Position numbers and translations under genes: made by a program. 64,000 nucleotides of DNA from Liolophura sinensis (Eukaryota > Mollusca > Polyplacophora > Chitonida > Chitonidae). This document shows positions 46,582 through 57,837 of the stretch, piece by piece (the stretch's first letter is position 1; every line of letters begins with the position of its first letter). The stretch is taken from positions 27,382,547 through 27,446,546 of the forward strand of contig NC_088307.1 in assembly GCF_032854445.1 (NCBI RefSeq), read 5' to 3'. The notes under the pieces are model-generated. The model was not told the DNA's origin. It searched no databases and saw only the letters and a program-made list of their open reading frames with translations.

Positions 46582-49281
46582 TTATACACGAGACAAGCAA
46601 TCTGCAATAACATTATCTTTTCCCTTAACATGTTTGATTTCAAGATTGTATTCCTGCAACAATAAACTCCACCGTAACAATCCCTGATTCTTTCCCTTAA
46701 CTTTCTGTAGAAACAAAAGTGGACTGTGATCAGTATATATAATCACAGGTTGTCTCGAAGATGTCACATAAATTTCAAAATGTTGCAGAGCTAAACTAAC
46801 AGACAAACATTCTTTTTCAACAGTTGAATAACTTCTCTGAAACTTGTTAAGTTTACTGGAAAAGAAACAAACTGGATGATCAACACCAAGATTGTCTAAC
46901 AGGTACTTAATCTCATTAGAGAGGTACCTATCCTTCACTGGGTTTAACCTGTTAGGGTGCTGTTTAATAGGTGAGGCATCACCAACATCAACATCGTGAA
47001 AAATGAAATCAGTTCTTGATGGTACATCCGGAAACAAATGTGAAAACTCATAAACAAGTTCAGACAGTTACTGTTGCTGAATGGGTTCCAGATGTTGCAG
47101 TTTAGAATCAAGTTGTTTTAAAACATCTGAATTCTGAAGCTTTGAAGAATTGAGTTTAGAATCAACCAACTGTTCGCCAATATCATCTGTATTACAGCAA
47201 CTCTTGTCAATGTCAGCAGCAACAACATTAACAGAATGTACAGCAGTGTTGTCAGTGTCATTTCTGCTTACATCGGGTTTCAATATGTTAATGTGACATA
47301 ACTGACTTGATTTGCGCCGATCAGGTGTTTTAACAACATAGTTAAGCTCACTCAGCTTTTTGTCAACAACATATGGACCAAAACATCTGACATCAAAGCA
47401 TTTACCAGGTACAGGAAACAATACTAAAACTTTCTGACCAGGTTGAAATGACCGAACAACAAATTTCTCATCATATCTACGTTTCATATTCTTCTGAGTA
47501 CATTCAAGATTGGCTTTAGCCAATTCACATGCTCTGACAAGCTTAGCACGAAAATCTGATACATAATCCAAAAGATTTACATTACTTGTGTCATCATTGA
47601 GAAACTGTTCCTTGTAAATTAACAATGGTCCTCTAACAGTATGTCCAAATACTAAATCAAATGGACTGAAACCCAATGATTCTTGTACTGCCTCTCGAAC
47701 AGCAAACATAAGAAATGGAATACCTTCATCCCAGTTTTTCTCTGTGTCATAACAATAAGTCTTAACCATGTTCTTTAATGTTTGGTGAAATCTTTCAATT
47801 GCACCTTGACTTTCTGGGTGGTAGGCAGAAGACCTGTATTGTTTAATGCTAAACTGGTACATAACTTGCTGAAAAATACCAGACATAAAGTTTGAACCTT
47901 GATCAGACTGTATGGATTTGGGTAAACCAAACAGAGTAAAAAACTTTGTTAAAGCTTTGACAACAGACTTGGTGTTTATATTCCTTAAATGAACAGCCTC
48001 GGGAAATCTGGTTGCTGTACACATAATAGTTAACACATACTGATTCCCAGACTTCGTCTAAGGTAGAGGGCCTACACAATCAATCAATATTTTGCTGAAT
48101 GGCTCTTGAAAAGCTGGTACAGGCTCTGATGGTGCCTTAGGAATAGTCTGATTAGGCTTACCCACTACCTGGCATATATGACATGATTTACAAAACTGAG
48201 TTACATCTCCCTTTAATCCTGGCCAAAAGAAGTGGTTCAGTATCCTGTAGTAGGTTTTGGTAACACCCAGGTGACCAGCTAATGGCATTTCATGTGCCAT
48301 ACGCAAAATTTCAGTTTGGCATGCCTTAGGTACAACAATCTGATGTTTAACAGCCCAGTCACCATCAACAGATACATCAGGTGGTCTCCATATACGCATA
48401 AGTATATCAGACTTGACATAATAACACACAGGTTCAGATGAAATAACACAATCATCGAGAGCTCTGTCAAGCAAACATGAAATTTCTGGGTCTTTATTCT
48501 GTTCAGTTACAAGCTGATGTTTAGAAACATGTGATATGTCACTGGGTGTACAATGGTCTGATTCATCATTATCAATGCAGTCGCCTTGATTAAACATTTG
48601 TGTAAGAAATGTGTCTTGTAAGACCGTTACTGTGTTTTTGCCGTTATCAGAAAGTTTGTTTGACATAGACCTCGTTACAGCACAAGAAGGATACAAATCT
48701 GGAATTTCTTTCTCAACAGGATCAACAGTTTGATTTAAACAAGGTTTATCAGTCACAATAGGATTAACCATTACTTTGTCACCAGCAAGATCATTACCAA
48801 GATCAAAAGGCAAAGTAGGCCTAATGCCGACAGTAACAGGACCCGAAATAATATCTGACAAGTAAGCTTTGTGAAGAGGCACAGATTCAAATTCAGCAGA
48901 GCTTACACCTCTAATTAATACATTTGATCCAGAATATGACTCATCAGAAAATGGCAAAACATCTTGTAACAATAAAGACTGAGAAGCTCCAGTATCTCTT
49001 AATACCCTGATCTTTGTATCATAAGACATGTCACTTTTAAGTGAGAATTTACCGTCACAAATAAATGGCTCAAAAACCTTCATAACATTATCCTGTGAAT
49101 TCTGTGTACAATCTACTGGTGGAGTCTTAACATAATCAAATGCATCAACATTGTTCACCATATCAGACTTTTTAGCAGTAACACACAAAACAGTAGGCTT
49201 GAAGCCACCCTCCTGTTCTTGCCTTCTCTTTAAAGTATAACAATTTGACATGACATGGCCTGGCTTCCTACAAAAATTACA
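46582..49281 (-). pseudogene. pol remnant: zinc knuckle, protease, integrase, truncated RT-RNase H
   Basis: One long frame interrupted by TAG (48058-48060) and TAA (47068-47070). In order: CCHC knuckle CNFCRKPGHVMSNC (49281-49240); aspartic protease motif LRDTGASQSLL (D at 48996); integrase H2C2 zinc domain (HEMPLAGH ... CKSCHIC); catalytic D at 48081, D and E in the next segment (SDQGSNF, IERFHQT) with 35 residues between; a GPY/F module (FGPYVV); then LFPDVPSRTD...KYLLDN, the start of a gypsy RT, joined directly to the RNase H part (STVEKECLS, IIYTDHSPL, VIADCLSR). The RT palm with its YxDD motif and the first RNase H aspartate are missing. The deletion junction is near 46885 and keeps the frame. 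Confidence 0.92.
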
Positions 49282-50514
49282 TGTAACCCTGCTAAACTGT
49301 CTATCAGTAAATGTATGGTCAGACCTTCGTTGAGTAGTGTTCGAATTAACAGGGCTTCTATGCTCACTTGATTTGTCAAAATTTTGAGTCTGTTTCGGTG
49401 CGCCTGAATTTGATTTAAATAAACTGTGGAAAAAGATTGAGGCTTTCTAAATGTAGACGGCTTTTTCTGAAATGAAACCTTATGTGTAACTGTGTAAGTA
49501 TCGGCCATAATGGCTGCTGCTTCTAAAGTATCAGCCTCTTTGCCCTCAATGAAAGTTCTGACATCATCATTAATACACGTTTTAAAGTCTTCAATCAGAA
49601 TGATCTGTTTTAACTTTTCATAATCTTTATCTACACGTTTAGCAGAACACCACCGCTCAAACAATTGTTCCTTCTGCTTAGCAAATTCAATGTAAGTCTG
49701 ATCTCTTTTCTCAAAATTTCTAACTTTCTGCCGATAGGCCTCTGGCACAAGCTCATATCTTTTTAAGATAACATCTTTCACAAAATCATATTCTGCAGCC
49801 TGTTCTGTTGATAACTCTGTGTATATATCCATAGCTTTGCCAGTTAACACACTCTGCTAAAGGGTAGTCCAAAACTTTTTAGGCCACTCTAAATTTTGAG
49901 CAATCTTCTCAAACTGTAGAAAATATTTATCTACATCAGTCTCACGAAATTGAGGCACAAATCTTATGTTTCTAGCGAGGTCAAATTTTGGAGGCATATC
50001 AGAAAAACTTAAGCCAGACCTATCTCCTTCTAGTTTCCTCGCTTCAATTTCGCTCTGAAGTCTCAATTTCTCCAATTCGAACACTCTTTCATTTTCCCTT
50101 TCTTTAAACAACCTTTCACTTTCCCTTTCTTTAAAGAATCTTTCATTTTCTTTAAACAATCTTTATTTTCATTCTCTTTAAACAGTCTTTCATTTTCCTT
50201 TTCTTTAAACAATCTTTCATTTTCCTTTTCTTTAAACAATCTTTCATTTTCCTTTTCCTTCAGTTCTAACTCCTCCAGTCTTATTACAGTGGAATCATCG
50301 CCCTCAGACCTGTACACATCTAATGCACTTTCATCAAACTCCTGTAATTCTACCAAACATTTAGCAATACTAAACTGCATATCTTTCTTGCGTAAGGATC
50401 TTTTGATATTAAGATTCAGGTACTTGCTTAAGCATACAAATCATTCTTATTTAACACATCAAAAATGTCCTGATCTGGCGCTTCCATAAACTCGTCGGGC
50501 TTAAAATCCGACAT
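49240..50514 (-). pseudogene. gag remnant
   Basis: Capsid-like polyprotein of the element. The likely start ATG at 50514 gives MSDFKPDEFMEAPDQDIFDV. A highly charged segment of KENERLF-type 7-residue repeats (about 50260-50060) looks coiled-coil. Then comes a capsid-like helical domain (VPQFRETDVDKYFLQFEKIA ... VRNFEKRDQTYIEFAKQKEQ), ending at the zinc knuckle in the pol frame. Breaks: frame changes near 50430, near 50165 (inside the repeats) and near 49430, and an in-frame TAG at 49857-49859. The last break puts the zinc knuckle in the pol frame, which could be mutation rather than programmed frameshifting. Confidence 0.85.
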
Positions 50515-50611
50515 GATGAATAAAATCTGCTGGCAAAATTTACTACAAAGTCAAAGACTAGAAAAATGACACAACTTACACAAAATCCTTTCAATTCCAA
50601 TTCAAATTAAA

Positions 50612-50629
50612 TTCCCGGACAAGCCCCCA
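50612..50629 (-). other. Primer binding site, tRNA-Pro type
   Basis: Minus strand TGGGGGCTTGTCCGGGAA, three bases inside the 5' LTR. It differs at two of 18 positions from the tRNA-Pro primer site of gammaretroviruses as I know it. Confidence 0.8.
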
Positions 50630-50632
50630 ATT

Positions 50633-51389
50633 TGTTACGACCGAAACTGTCTGTATTATTAAGAGATGGCTTGATGGAAATACACGACAGTTTAGCCGCA
50701 CAAAAAAGTAACCAAAACCAGCAGATTTTATTTTACAAAAATTTATTAGGTTTAACAAGAACAGATAACAAGACTTTTACAAATACTAAAGTACTTAAGT
50801 TTAACAAGAAAGGATAGCAGTATCTATACAAATACTAAAGTACTGACATGTACAACGGTGTCAAGTCCAAACGGACGCATATATTCCACGATGCGGAAAA
50901 CCATACAGACATAAATGCACAAATAAGAGGGAAAATCCACAGTATAACTGAGTGTATGACGAAATATACACAAAATTCCACAGGCAGGGTCCGTGTACTA
51001 ATAAGCACTGTGTACACAAGAGCACAAATTAAATATACAAGTTCAGACTGAACAAGTGATCGGTGGAGATAGGATATAACAAAGCCAGAGGCTATAAAGA
51101 CACCAAAATTCAGCACAAAAGGCCTACTAAAGTAACACACAGCGAAAGCATCCAAAAGTCTCAATAATTCTCCTTTCTCCTCTTTTGACCTGTTTTCATA
51201 GTTCTTATATAGACTCGTGGAATTGTCTAGAATAAGATAATTCTTGAACACTTGTTGTAAACAAACAGGCCCCGAACTGAGGGTATTCTGGAACATTCTA
51301 AGGTAGAGACAGACAGCAGGCCCTGAACTCAGCATATGTAAACAGTGGCAAGCTAAATTTAGAAGCTGACAGCAGTCGTGCAAATAACA
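50633..51389 (-). repeat. 5' LTR of the retrotransposon
   Basis: 757 bp; transcription on the minus strand would start inside it. Confidence 0.95.
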
Positions 51390-51588
51390 CGAGGTAATCT
51401 TAGAGTTAAGTCAAAATTTTAATCATTAAATTGGTTATATTCCTTTCTGCTATTTTAGTAGAAACTTTTCTGTAATTTACCCAGGATTCACGTTGTCCAG
51501 CAAGATTTTGACCTTGCTACATGAAAGCTAACAATTTTAAAGTGATTTGAAATTTTTTACTTCAGTCTAAGGTCGCTCTGTGATCCCA

Positions 51589-52437
51589 GATCCAGACCTG
51601 CAGCCTACCAGGATGGAGTACGAGGAGACCCATAGGTATATTGTTGTATCATATTAACTTAACTTAATATCCAGGTATCAAAATGACGAGAGATTTTCGA
51701 GAAAGGGAAGTAGTTAAACAGGCTTAGCAGACCCTATAAAAACAAACGTTTGAACTTACTTAAAGCGAATATTACGAAAACAGTAAAATATAATAAAGTT
51801 TACAAAACAAAAACAACAGCCGTTCCAATTCGCAGGGAAAGGAAGAAGACACAAACCAGAGATTAAAAATGGTTATCGTCAAGGCCTGAAAGTGTTGAAT
51901 TCATAGAGAAGAGATGCCCTGAAGCTTATTGGCACCGATATTTATTCCCCCCTTTCACCAACCAGACAAAGACAGTCTTAATGGAACTTCCCATGAAACT
52001 GGCAGAAGTCGAGAAAATGATACAAGAGGAAGTGGATCTCCCAACTTCCCTCTCTTATACTATCTTACAGATAAGGAATACGTCGTTTTTTTAAATATAG
52101 TCATGTATTAAGTATCCATAAAGACAAATCCCAACTACACTACAACTACATTGGTTTTAACTGTTCATATCATTACTATGTAATAAAACACTTACAACAC
52201 ATAGAGAGTAAAACCAATTGAGCGAAGGCAGCTATGTGTATCCAAGGCATAAGGCAAACAAGGTGAAAACAATACAGTGATGTTAACTGCCATTTATCAG
52301 ACGTCCCTGGTGTAGAATTACTCAAAATGCTGTGTGATTATCACATTTAACATACTATCACGTGAAAACCAAGGCAGAGAAAGTAGGCGCGAATAACAAT
52401 CTCCCATGTCAAATATTTTAATGGACTTGTACACGTC
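51589..52437. other. Intergenic, nothing recognised
   Basis: No gene, SINE or array visible. Confidence 0.6.
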
Positions 52438-53035
52438 AACACTCTGAGCCATTACACTAGCATACATGTACGTCAGCACCGCACCCAGATGGCCATTACG
52501 ACAAGTGGACTCAGGAACTTCAGTACTTCTCTGAGCCACCACACTAGCATACATGAATGCCAGCGCCACAACCAGATGGCCATTACAAGTGGACTCAGAA
52601 AGTGACAACAGGTTAATACGCTGAAGCATGTGTCAATACTCTGAGCCATCACACTTGCATTTATGTACGTCAACGCCACACACGAATGACCATTGCGACC
52701 AGCGGGCTCTGAAAGTGAAATCGGCCCAATACATTAAACACATGTCAATTCTTCTCTGAGCCGTCACACTAACATACGTGAGCGCCTCAACCAGATGGCC
52801 ATTACGACAGATGGGTTCAGAAAGTGACATCAGCCCAATACACTAAAACACATGTTAATTCTTCTCTGAGCCGTCACACTGACATACGTGAGCTCCTCAA
52901 CCAGATGGCCATTACGACAGATGGGTTCAGAAAGTGACATCAGCCCAATACACTAAAACACATGTCAATTCTTCTCTGAGCCGTCACACTAACATACGTG
53001 AGCGCCTCAACCAGATGGCCATTGCAATAGGCTGA
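52438..53035. repeat. 110-bp tandem repeat, about 5.5 copies
   Basis: CTTCTCTGAGCCGTCACACT recurs at 52751, 52861 and 52971 (110 bp). Left-hand units are more diverged. Confidence 0.94.
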
Positions 53036-53169
53036 CCCAGACAATACATGTAAATGTTTCGTAATGTATGAGCAACTTGTGTTGCTATTGCAAAGATTTT
53101 AACTGTTTTTTCTTTTTTATGCTTTCAAATGTCAAGGAATCTGACTGCAAGATAAGCCTCAGTGTGTAG
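53036..53169. other. Short spacer
   Basis: Nothing recognised. Confidence 0.6.
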
Positions 53170-53300
53170 TGATTATTTATTTATTTGTTGTTTGGGTTGA
53201 TGTTTTACGCCGAACTCAATAATATTTCACCTATACGACGGCGGCCAGCATTATGGTGAGAGGAAATCGGGCGTCCAGGGGAATCCCACGACCATCTAGT
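53170..53300 (-). mobile_element. SINE family A, 3' part
   Basis: Minus strand: TATTTATTTATTTGTTG tail, GACGGCGGCCAGCATTATGG; ends before the tRNA head. Confidence 0.85.
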
Positions 53301-53532
53301 GATTGTTAATTGAAGTTATATGAGATGCGTTGTAAAAGATATGGATTGCCATTCACTTCAATCTTGTATGTCCTATCTGTAAAGGATAAACCCCGGCTAA
53401 TCACGCCGGATCGAACCTGTACATCGGTTCTGAGGATGTAACAGCTCGTTCTCCGTTGGCACCATAACACCAACAAGACCAGCGCACAAGCCAGCTGGGG
53501 TCGTCTGAGATAAAAAGTTTACAACTGGTGGC

Positions 53533-53716
53533 ACGTTTGTTGTCAGGATGTGAGACTCGTGTGCCACGTTTGTGGTTACGATGTGAGACTCATGTGCCAC
53601 GTTTGTTGTCACGACATGAGACACGTGTTCCAGGTTTGCTGTCACGATATGAGACACGTGTTCCACGTTTGCTGTCACGATATGAGACACGTGTTCCACG
53701 TTTGTTGCCACGATAA
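53533..53716. repeat. 33-bp tandem repeat, about 5.6 copies, open on both strands
   Basis: ACGTTTGTTGTCACGATATG plus AGACACGTGTTCC. As 33 is a multiple of three, an 11-residue repeat stays open on both strands (CETRVPRLLSR on plus, NVEHVSHIVTA on minus); no other coding evidence. Confidence 0.95.
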
Positions 53717-54196
53717 ATGAGCCGAAAACGTCGGTCCTGCTCGTTTTGTGAATGACTCTCCTAAATCAGTCAAGAGAGCACAGCATACTTGTGATATTGG
53801 TTAATTGTGAAAAATTTTACAGGGTCGCTCAGTGTACCCCGAGGAGTTTCGATTACCCATGCACATGTACAGCTTGAAAGTGATTACTGACTCACAGTCT
53901 ACACGTGCACTTTGAAGGCTGATTGCTGATAACCTGTCTACATTTACAATTTGATAGTCGATGACAAAACGATGAAAGTCTTGATGTACAACATAAATGG
54001 CGACGGCTGATTATGAATCCCCGGTTATTAAGTTTAAAGTTACGAATAATCAAATGTTGTAAATCTGGCAGCTCTAAAATACCTGACTTAGTGCATCGTT
54101 TGTTTGTTGTTTGTTTAATTTGTTGACAGAATGGACGACAAGCTACCTTAAGTAACAGACTTCATAAAAGATCTGCAGGGAGCCAAGATGAAGTTG
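53717..54196. other. Intergenic, nothing recognised
   Basis: No gene or repeat visible. Confidence 0.6.
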
Positions 54197-54530
54197 GAGT
54201 GAGTGAGTGAGTGCTTGGGATTTAACGTCGGACTCAACAATTTTTCAGTCATATGACGACGAAGGAATCATTAGGGTGCATGCACGTGAAATTGTGCCTC
54301 CTTGTTGCAGGACGGATTTCCACCGCTCTTTTATTTAGTGTTGCATCACTGAGACGACTTACCGAAGGCAAGTAAGCCGCCCCGCCCGAGCCATTATACT
54401 GATACGGGTCAACCAGTCGTTGCACTATCCCCTTCATGCTGAACGCCAAGCGAGGAAGTTACAACTTCCTCTTTTAAAGTCTTAGGTGTGACTCGACCAA
54501 GGATTGATCCTGGATCTACCGGTCCCGAAG
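54197..54530 (-). mobile_element. tRNA-derived SINE, family B, full length
   Basis: Minus-strand copy: GTGAGTGAGTGAGTGCTTGG tail, GGATTTCCACCGCTCTTTTA, and a tRNA-like head with GGATTGATCCTGGATCTACC on the plus strand. Confidence 0.88.
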
Positions 54531-54574
54531 ATGAAGTTGGAAGAATCGTTGTCAGGCTACTGTGTGACTGGGTG

Positions 54575-56300
54575 CCTGTCGTCAGTGTGTGATTGAGATG
54601 CGGTGTTACGCCCGTGGTCAGTGTATTGTGTAATTGGGTGCTGTTGTACACCTGTTGTCAGTGTATTGTGTGATTGGGTGCTGTTTTACACCTGTTGTCA
54701 GTGTATTGTGTCATTGGGTGAGGTGTTACGCCCGTTGTCAGTGTATTGTGTGATTGGGTGCTGTTTTACACCTGTTGTCAGTGTATTGTGTCATTGGGTG
54801 AGGTGTTACGCCCGTCGTCAGTGTATTGTGTGATTGGGTGCTGTTTTACACCTGTTGTCAGTGTATTGTGTCATTGGGTGAGGTGTTACGCCCGTTGTCA
54901 GTGTGCTGTGTGATTGAGTGCTATGCTATGCCTGCAGTCAATGTATTGTGTGATTGGGTGCTGTTTTACACCTGTTGTCAGTGTACTGTGTGATTGGGTG
55001 AGGTGTTACGCCCGTCGTCAGTGTATTGTGTGATTGGGTGCTGTTTTACACCTGTTGTCAGTGTACTGTGTGATAGAGTGCTGTTTTACACCTGTTGTCA
55101 GTGTACTGTGTGATTGGGTGAGGTGTTACGCCCGTCGTCAGTGTATTGTGTAATTGGGTGCTGTTTTACACCTGTTGTCAGTGTACTGTATCATTATGTG
55201 CGGTGTTACGCCCGTCGTCAGTGTATTGTGTGATTGGGTGCTGTTTTACACCTGTTGTCAGTGTACTGTGTGATTGGGTGAGGTGTTACGCCCGTCGTCA
55301 GTGTATTGTGTAATTGGGTGCTGTTTTACACCTGTGGTCAGTGTACTGTGTCATTATGTGCGGTGTTACGCCCGTCGTCAGTGTATTGTGTGATTGGGTG
55401 CTGTTTTGTACTGTTGTCAGTGTACTGTGTGATTGGGTACGGTGTTACGCCCGTTGTCAGTGTATTGTGTGATTGGGTGCTGCGTTACCCCTTCTGTCAG
55501 TGTACTGTGTGATTGGGTGAGGTGTTACGCCTGCAGTCAATGTACTGTGTGATTGGGTGCTGTTTTACACCTGTTGTCAGTGTACTGTGTGATTGGGTGA
55601 GGTGTTACGCCCGTCGTCAGTGTATTGTGTAATTGAGTGCTGTTTTACACCTGTTGTGAGTGTACTGTGTGATTGGGTGAGGTGTTACGCCCATTGTCAG
55701 TGTTCTGTGTGATTGGGTGCTGCGTTACCCCTGCTGTCAGTGAACTGTGTGATTGAGTGCTATGTTATGCCTGCAGTCAGTGTATTGTGTGATTGAGTGC
55801 TGTTTTACACCTGTTGTCAGTGTTCTGTGTGATCGGGTGCTGCGTTACCCCTGTTGTCAGTGAACTGTGTGATTGAGTGCTATGTTATGCCTGCAGTCAA
55901 TGTACTGTGTGATTGGGTGCTGTTTTACACCTGTTGTCAGTGCATTGTGTGACTGGGTGAGGTGTTACGCCCGTCGTCAGTGTATTGTGTGATTGAGTGC
56001 TGTTTTACACCTGTTGTCAGTGTACTGTGTCATTGGGTGCTGTGTTACGCCCGTTGTCAGTGTATTGTGTAATTGGGTGCTGTTTTTACACCTGTTGTTA
56101 GTGTATTGTGTGATTGGGTGAGGTGTTACGCCCGTCGTCAGTGCATTGTGTGATTGAGTGCTGTTTTACACCTGTTGTCAGTGTTCTGTGTGATTGGGTG
56201 CTGCATTAAGCCTGCTGTCAACGTACTGTGTGATTGCGTGAGGTTTTACGTCTGCAGTCAATGTACAGTGTGATTGGGTGCGGTGTTACGTCACGCTGAC
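54575..56300. repeat. 40-bp satellite with alternating A/B units (80-bp higher order), about 43 units
   Basis: Every unit contains GTCAGTGTATTGTGTGATTG. Type A continues GGTGCTGTTTTACACCTGTT, type B GGTGAGGTGTTACGCCCGTC. A and B mostly alternate; rarer C types (CTATGTTATGCCTGCAGTCA, CTGCGTTACCCCTGCTGTCA) occur in the right half. Confidence 0.96.
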
Positions 56301-57159
56301 ATTGGGACACTTTCTGCTGTCAGATAGTGTACCTCAACCGACACACCTGCCTCGGATCACAAATATCAGTCTTGTATAGCGCCGTTTGACTAAACATGAA
56401 AAAGGGCCAACTTAACGCTAATATAGAAAGTGATGCCCGTTTGGCAATGGGCTTTGGGAAGAGGCTAGTTTTATGTCAATATCTACAAAGGGACTGAAAC
56501 CAACACGTAGCCGTGACCAGCAGTATTCGCCAGAGATGAGATCATATTTCAGTGGTACTTGCGCCCATTTGCCAATGATCCTCGCTGCTCTTGTTTTACT
56601 CTGTAGACTGTAAATCTTTTATAGTGGTCCATCATTTGTGCGTTTCTTAATTGTTATCTGATAAAAGTTGTGAACAACCGAAACCAACGCTTATAAATAT
56701 TTTCTTTTATATAAGTTTTACGAGAATAAATTGCGTTGAAAGATTTAGAATTCTGCGTTCACAATCCATTTAATTCCACTATAAAATGTCAATTTACTCT
56801 CATATATAGGTTTCAGCAGAATATCTGACACTGCTTACTTTAATTTTGGACTGTCTTTACCTGCAAATATGATGGCTGATAGCGTCCATTTTGGATTGCC
56901 ACCTTCGTGATCCCGCTTAAGACAAAGCAACGGAGCCCCAGTGTACACGTACATGTTACCCACCCAGATTTCGGGCGTGTATCCATATACTGAAATGCTC
57001 GAGTTTTACCTTCCTTAGTTAATCCTACAATCCTGTTGAAACCATGATGCTTGGGGCGTGCAACTTGAAGTTGCTACTATTTACATGAAAATGCAGTTAT
57101 AGTCAAACCCTACTTAATTGAAAATTACGAATTTCATCGTATATGCCTGTGTGCAAGAT
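56301..57159. other. Intergenic, nothing recognised
   Basis: No gene or array visible. Confidence 0.6.
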
Positions 57160-57424
57160 CATTTATTTATTCATTTATTTATTGGTGTTTTACACAATAT
57201 ATAAGTGAATATTTCACTTATACGACGCCCGCCAGCATTATGGTGGGAAGAAATCAAGCAGAGCCCATGGCAAACCCAGGACGATCCGCAGGTTGCTGGT
57301 AGGCCTTCTCACATACGGCCAGAGAGGAAGTCAGCATGAGCTGGACTTGAACTCACAGCGACCGCATTGATGAGAAGGTTCTGGGTCATTACGCTGCGCT
57401 AACTAACTGAGCCACGGAGGACCC
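57160..57424 (-). mobile_element. tRNA-derived SINE, family A, full length
   Basis: Minus-strand copy and the best head in the window: GGTCCTCCGTGGCTCAGTTA (A box) and GAGTTCAAGTCCAGCTCATG (B box); tail TTTATTTATTCATTTATTTA. Confidence 0.92.
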
Positions 57425-57837
57425 ATTTGTTTATCGCATTGTCGTTGATGCTCTGGTTTTATTCTCTACACTGTAGTCTTGAATATATATTTTGTTTATA
57501 AATATATTTTGAATATAGTTATGTTGTATACGCACTTATACAGTAGGGCTTTACATGGAAAATTCTACATTACTTGGTTACTTTAAAATCTTAAAATTTC
57601 GGTAGAATAAATTTTCAGTGAAAATCAAAGTTTTGTTCCTGTTAGTCTGCATATCAGACAATGTCGTGTGCCAAGAACGTCTTGTTTTGATGCTCTCCAG
57701 TCTACAAAGTTCAGGATGGAAAACAGAAACCGTGGTTATCCCACAGGTTGCCGACAGACCATCTCAAGCACTAAGTAACACGAATATGTATAAACCCAAG
57801 TGTACATACGTACATATATAATACCCCATACTGCTAG

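Larger units (their letters stand above)
45695..51389 (-). mobile_element. LTR retrotransposon, Ty3/gypsy with Gmr1-like gene order, defective
   Basis: A 5695-bp element read on the minus strand. Two 757-bp LTRs (45695-46451 and 50633-51389) begin TGTTA and end TAACA, and differ at about 20-22 positions by eye. Target duplication CGAG at 45691-45694 and 51390-51393. Order along the transcript: LTR, tRNA-Pro-like primer site, gag with zinc knuckle, protease, integrase, RT N-terminus fused to RNase H, polypurine tract, LTR. Integrase upstream of RT with gypsy-type sequences is the arrangement described for Gmr1-type elements. The RT core is deleted and there are frameshifts and three in-frame stops, so it cannot supply its own enzymes. 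Confidence 0.93.
45680..51588. mobile_element. MITE, family E, split by the LTR retrotransposon
   Basis: Left piece 45680-45694 (TCCCGGAATCACGAG) and right piece 51394-51588 are the two sides of one short element. Its right end, the complement of GGGATCACAGAGCGACCTTA...AGT, pairs with the left arm reading GGAATCACGAG|GTAATCTTAGAGTTAAGTCA across the insertion. The interior 45695-51389 is the later retrotransposon; CGAG is its target duplication. Confidence 0.75.

Noticed and set aside
46582-47037. Separate RNase H gene
   Set aside because: It is in the same frame as the integrase segment, separated by one stop, and lies between the LTRs; part of the retrotransposon pol.
53397-53716. Minus-strand 104-codon repeat protein
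   Set aside because: Open only because of the 33-bp period; the plus strand is equally open.
57618-57821. Plus-strand frame beginning MKIKVLFLLVCISDNVVC, looking like a signal peptide
   Set aside because: Downstream it reads through a family-A SINE fragment (GTGGTTATCCCACAGGTTGC region) and stops; no mature protein.
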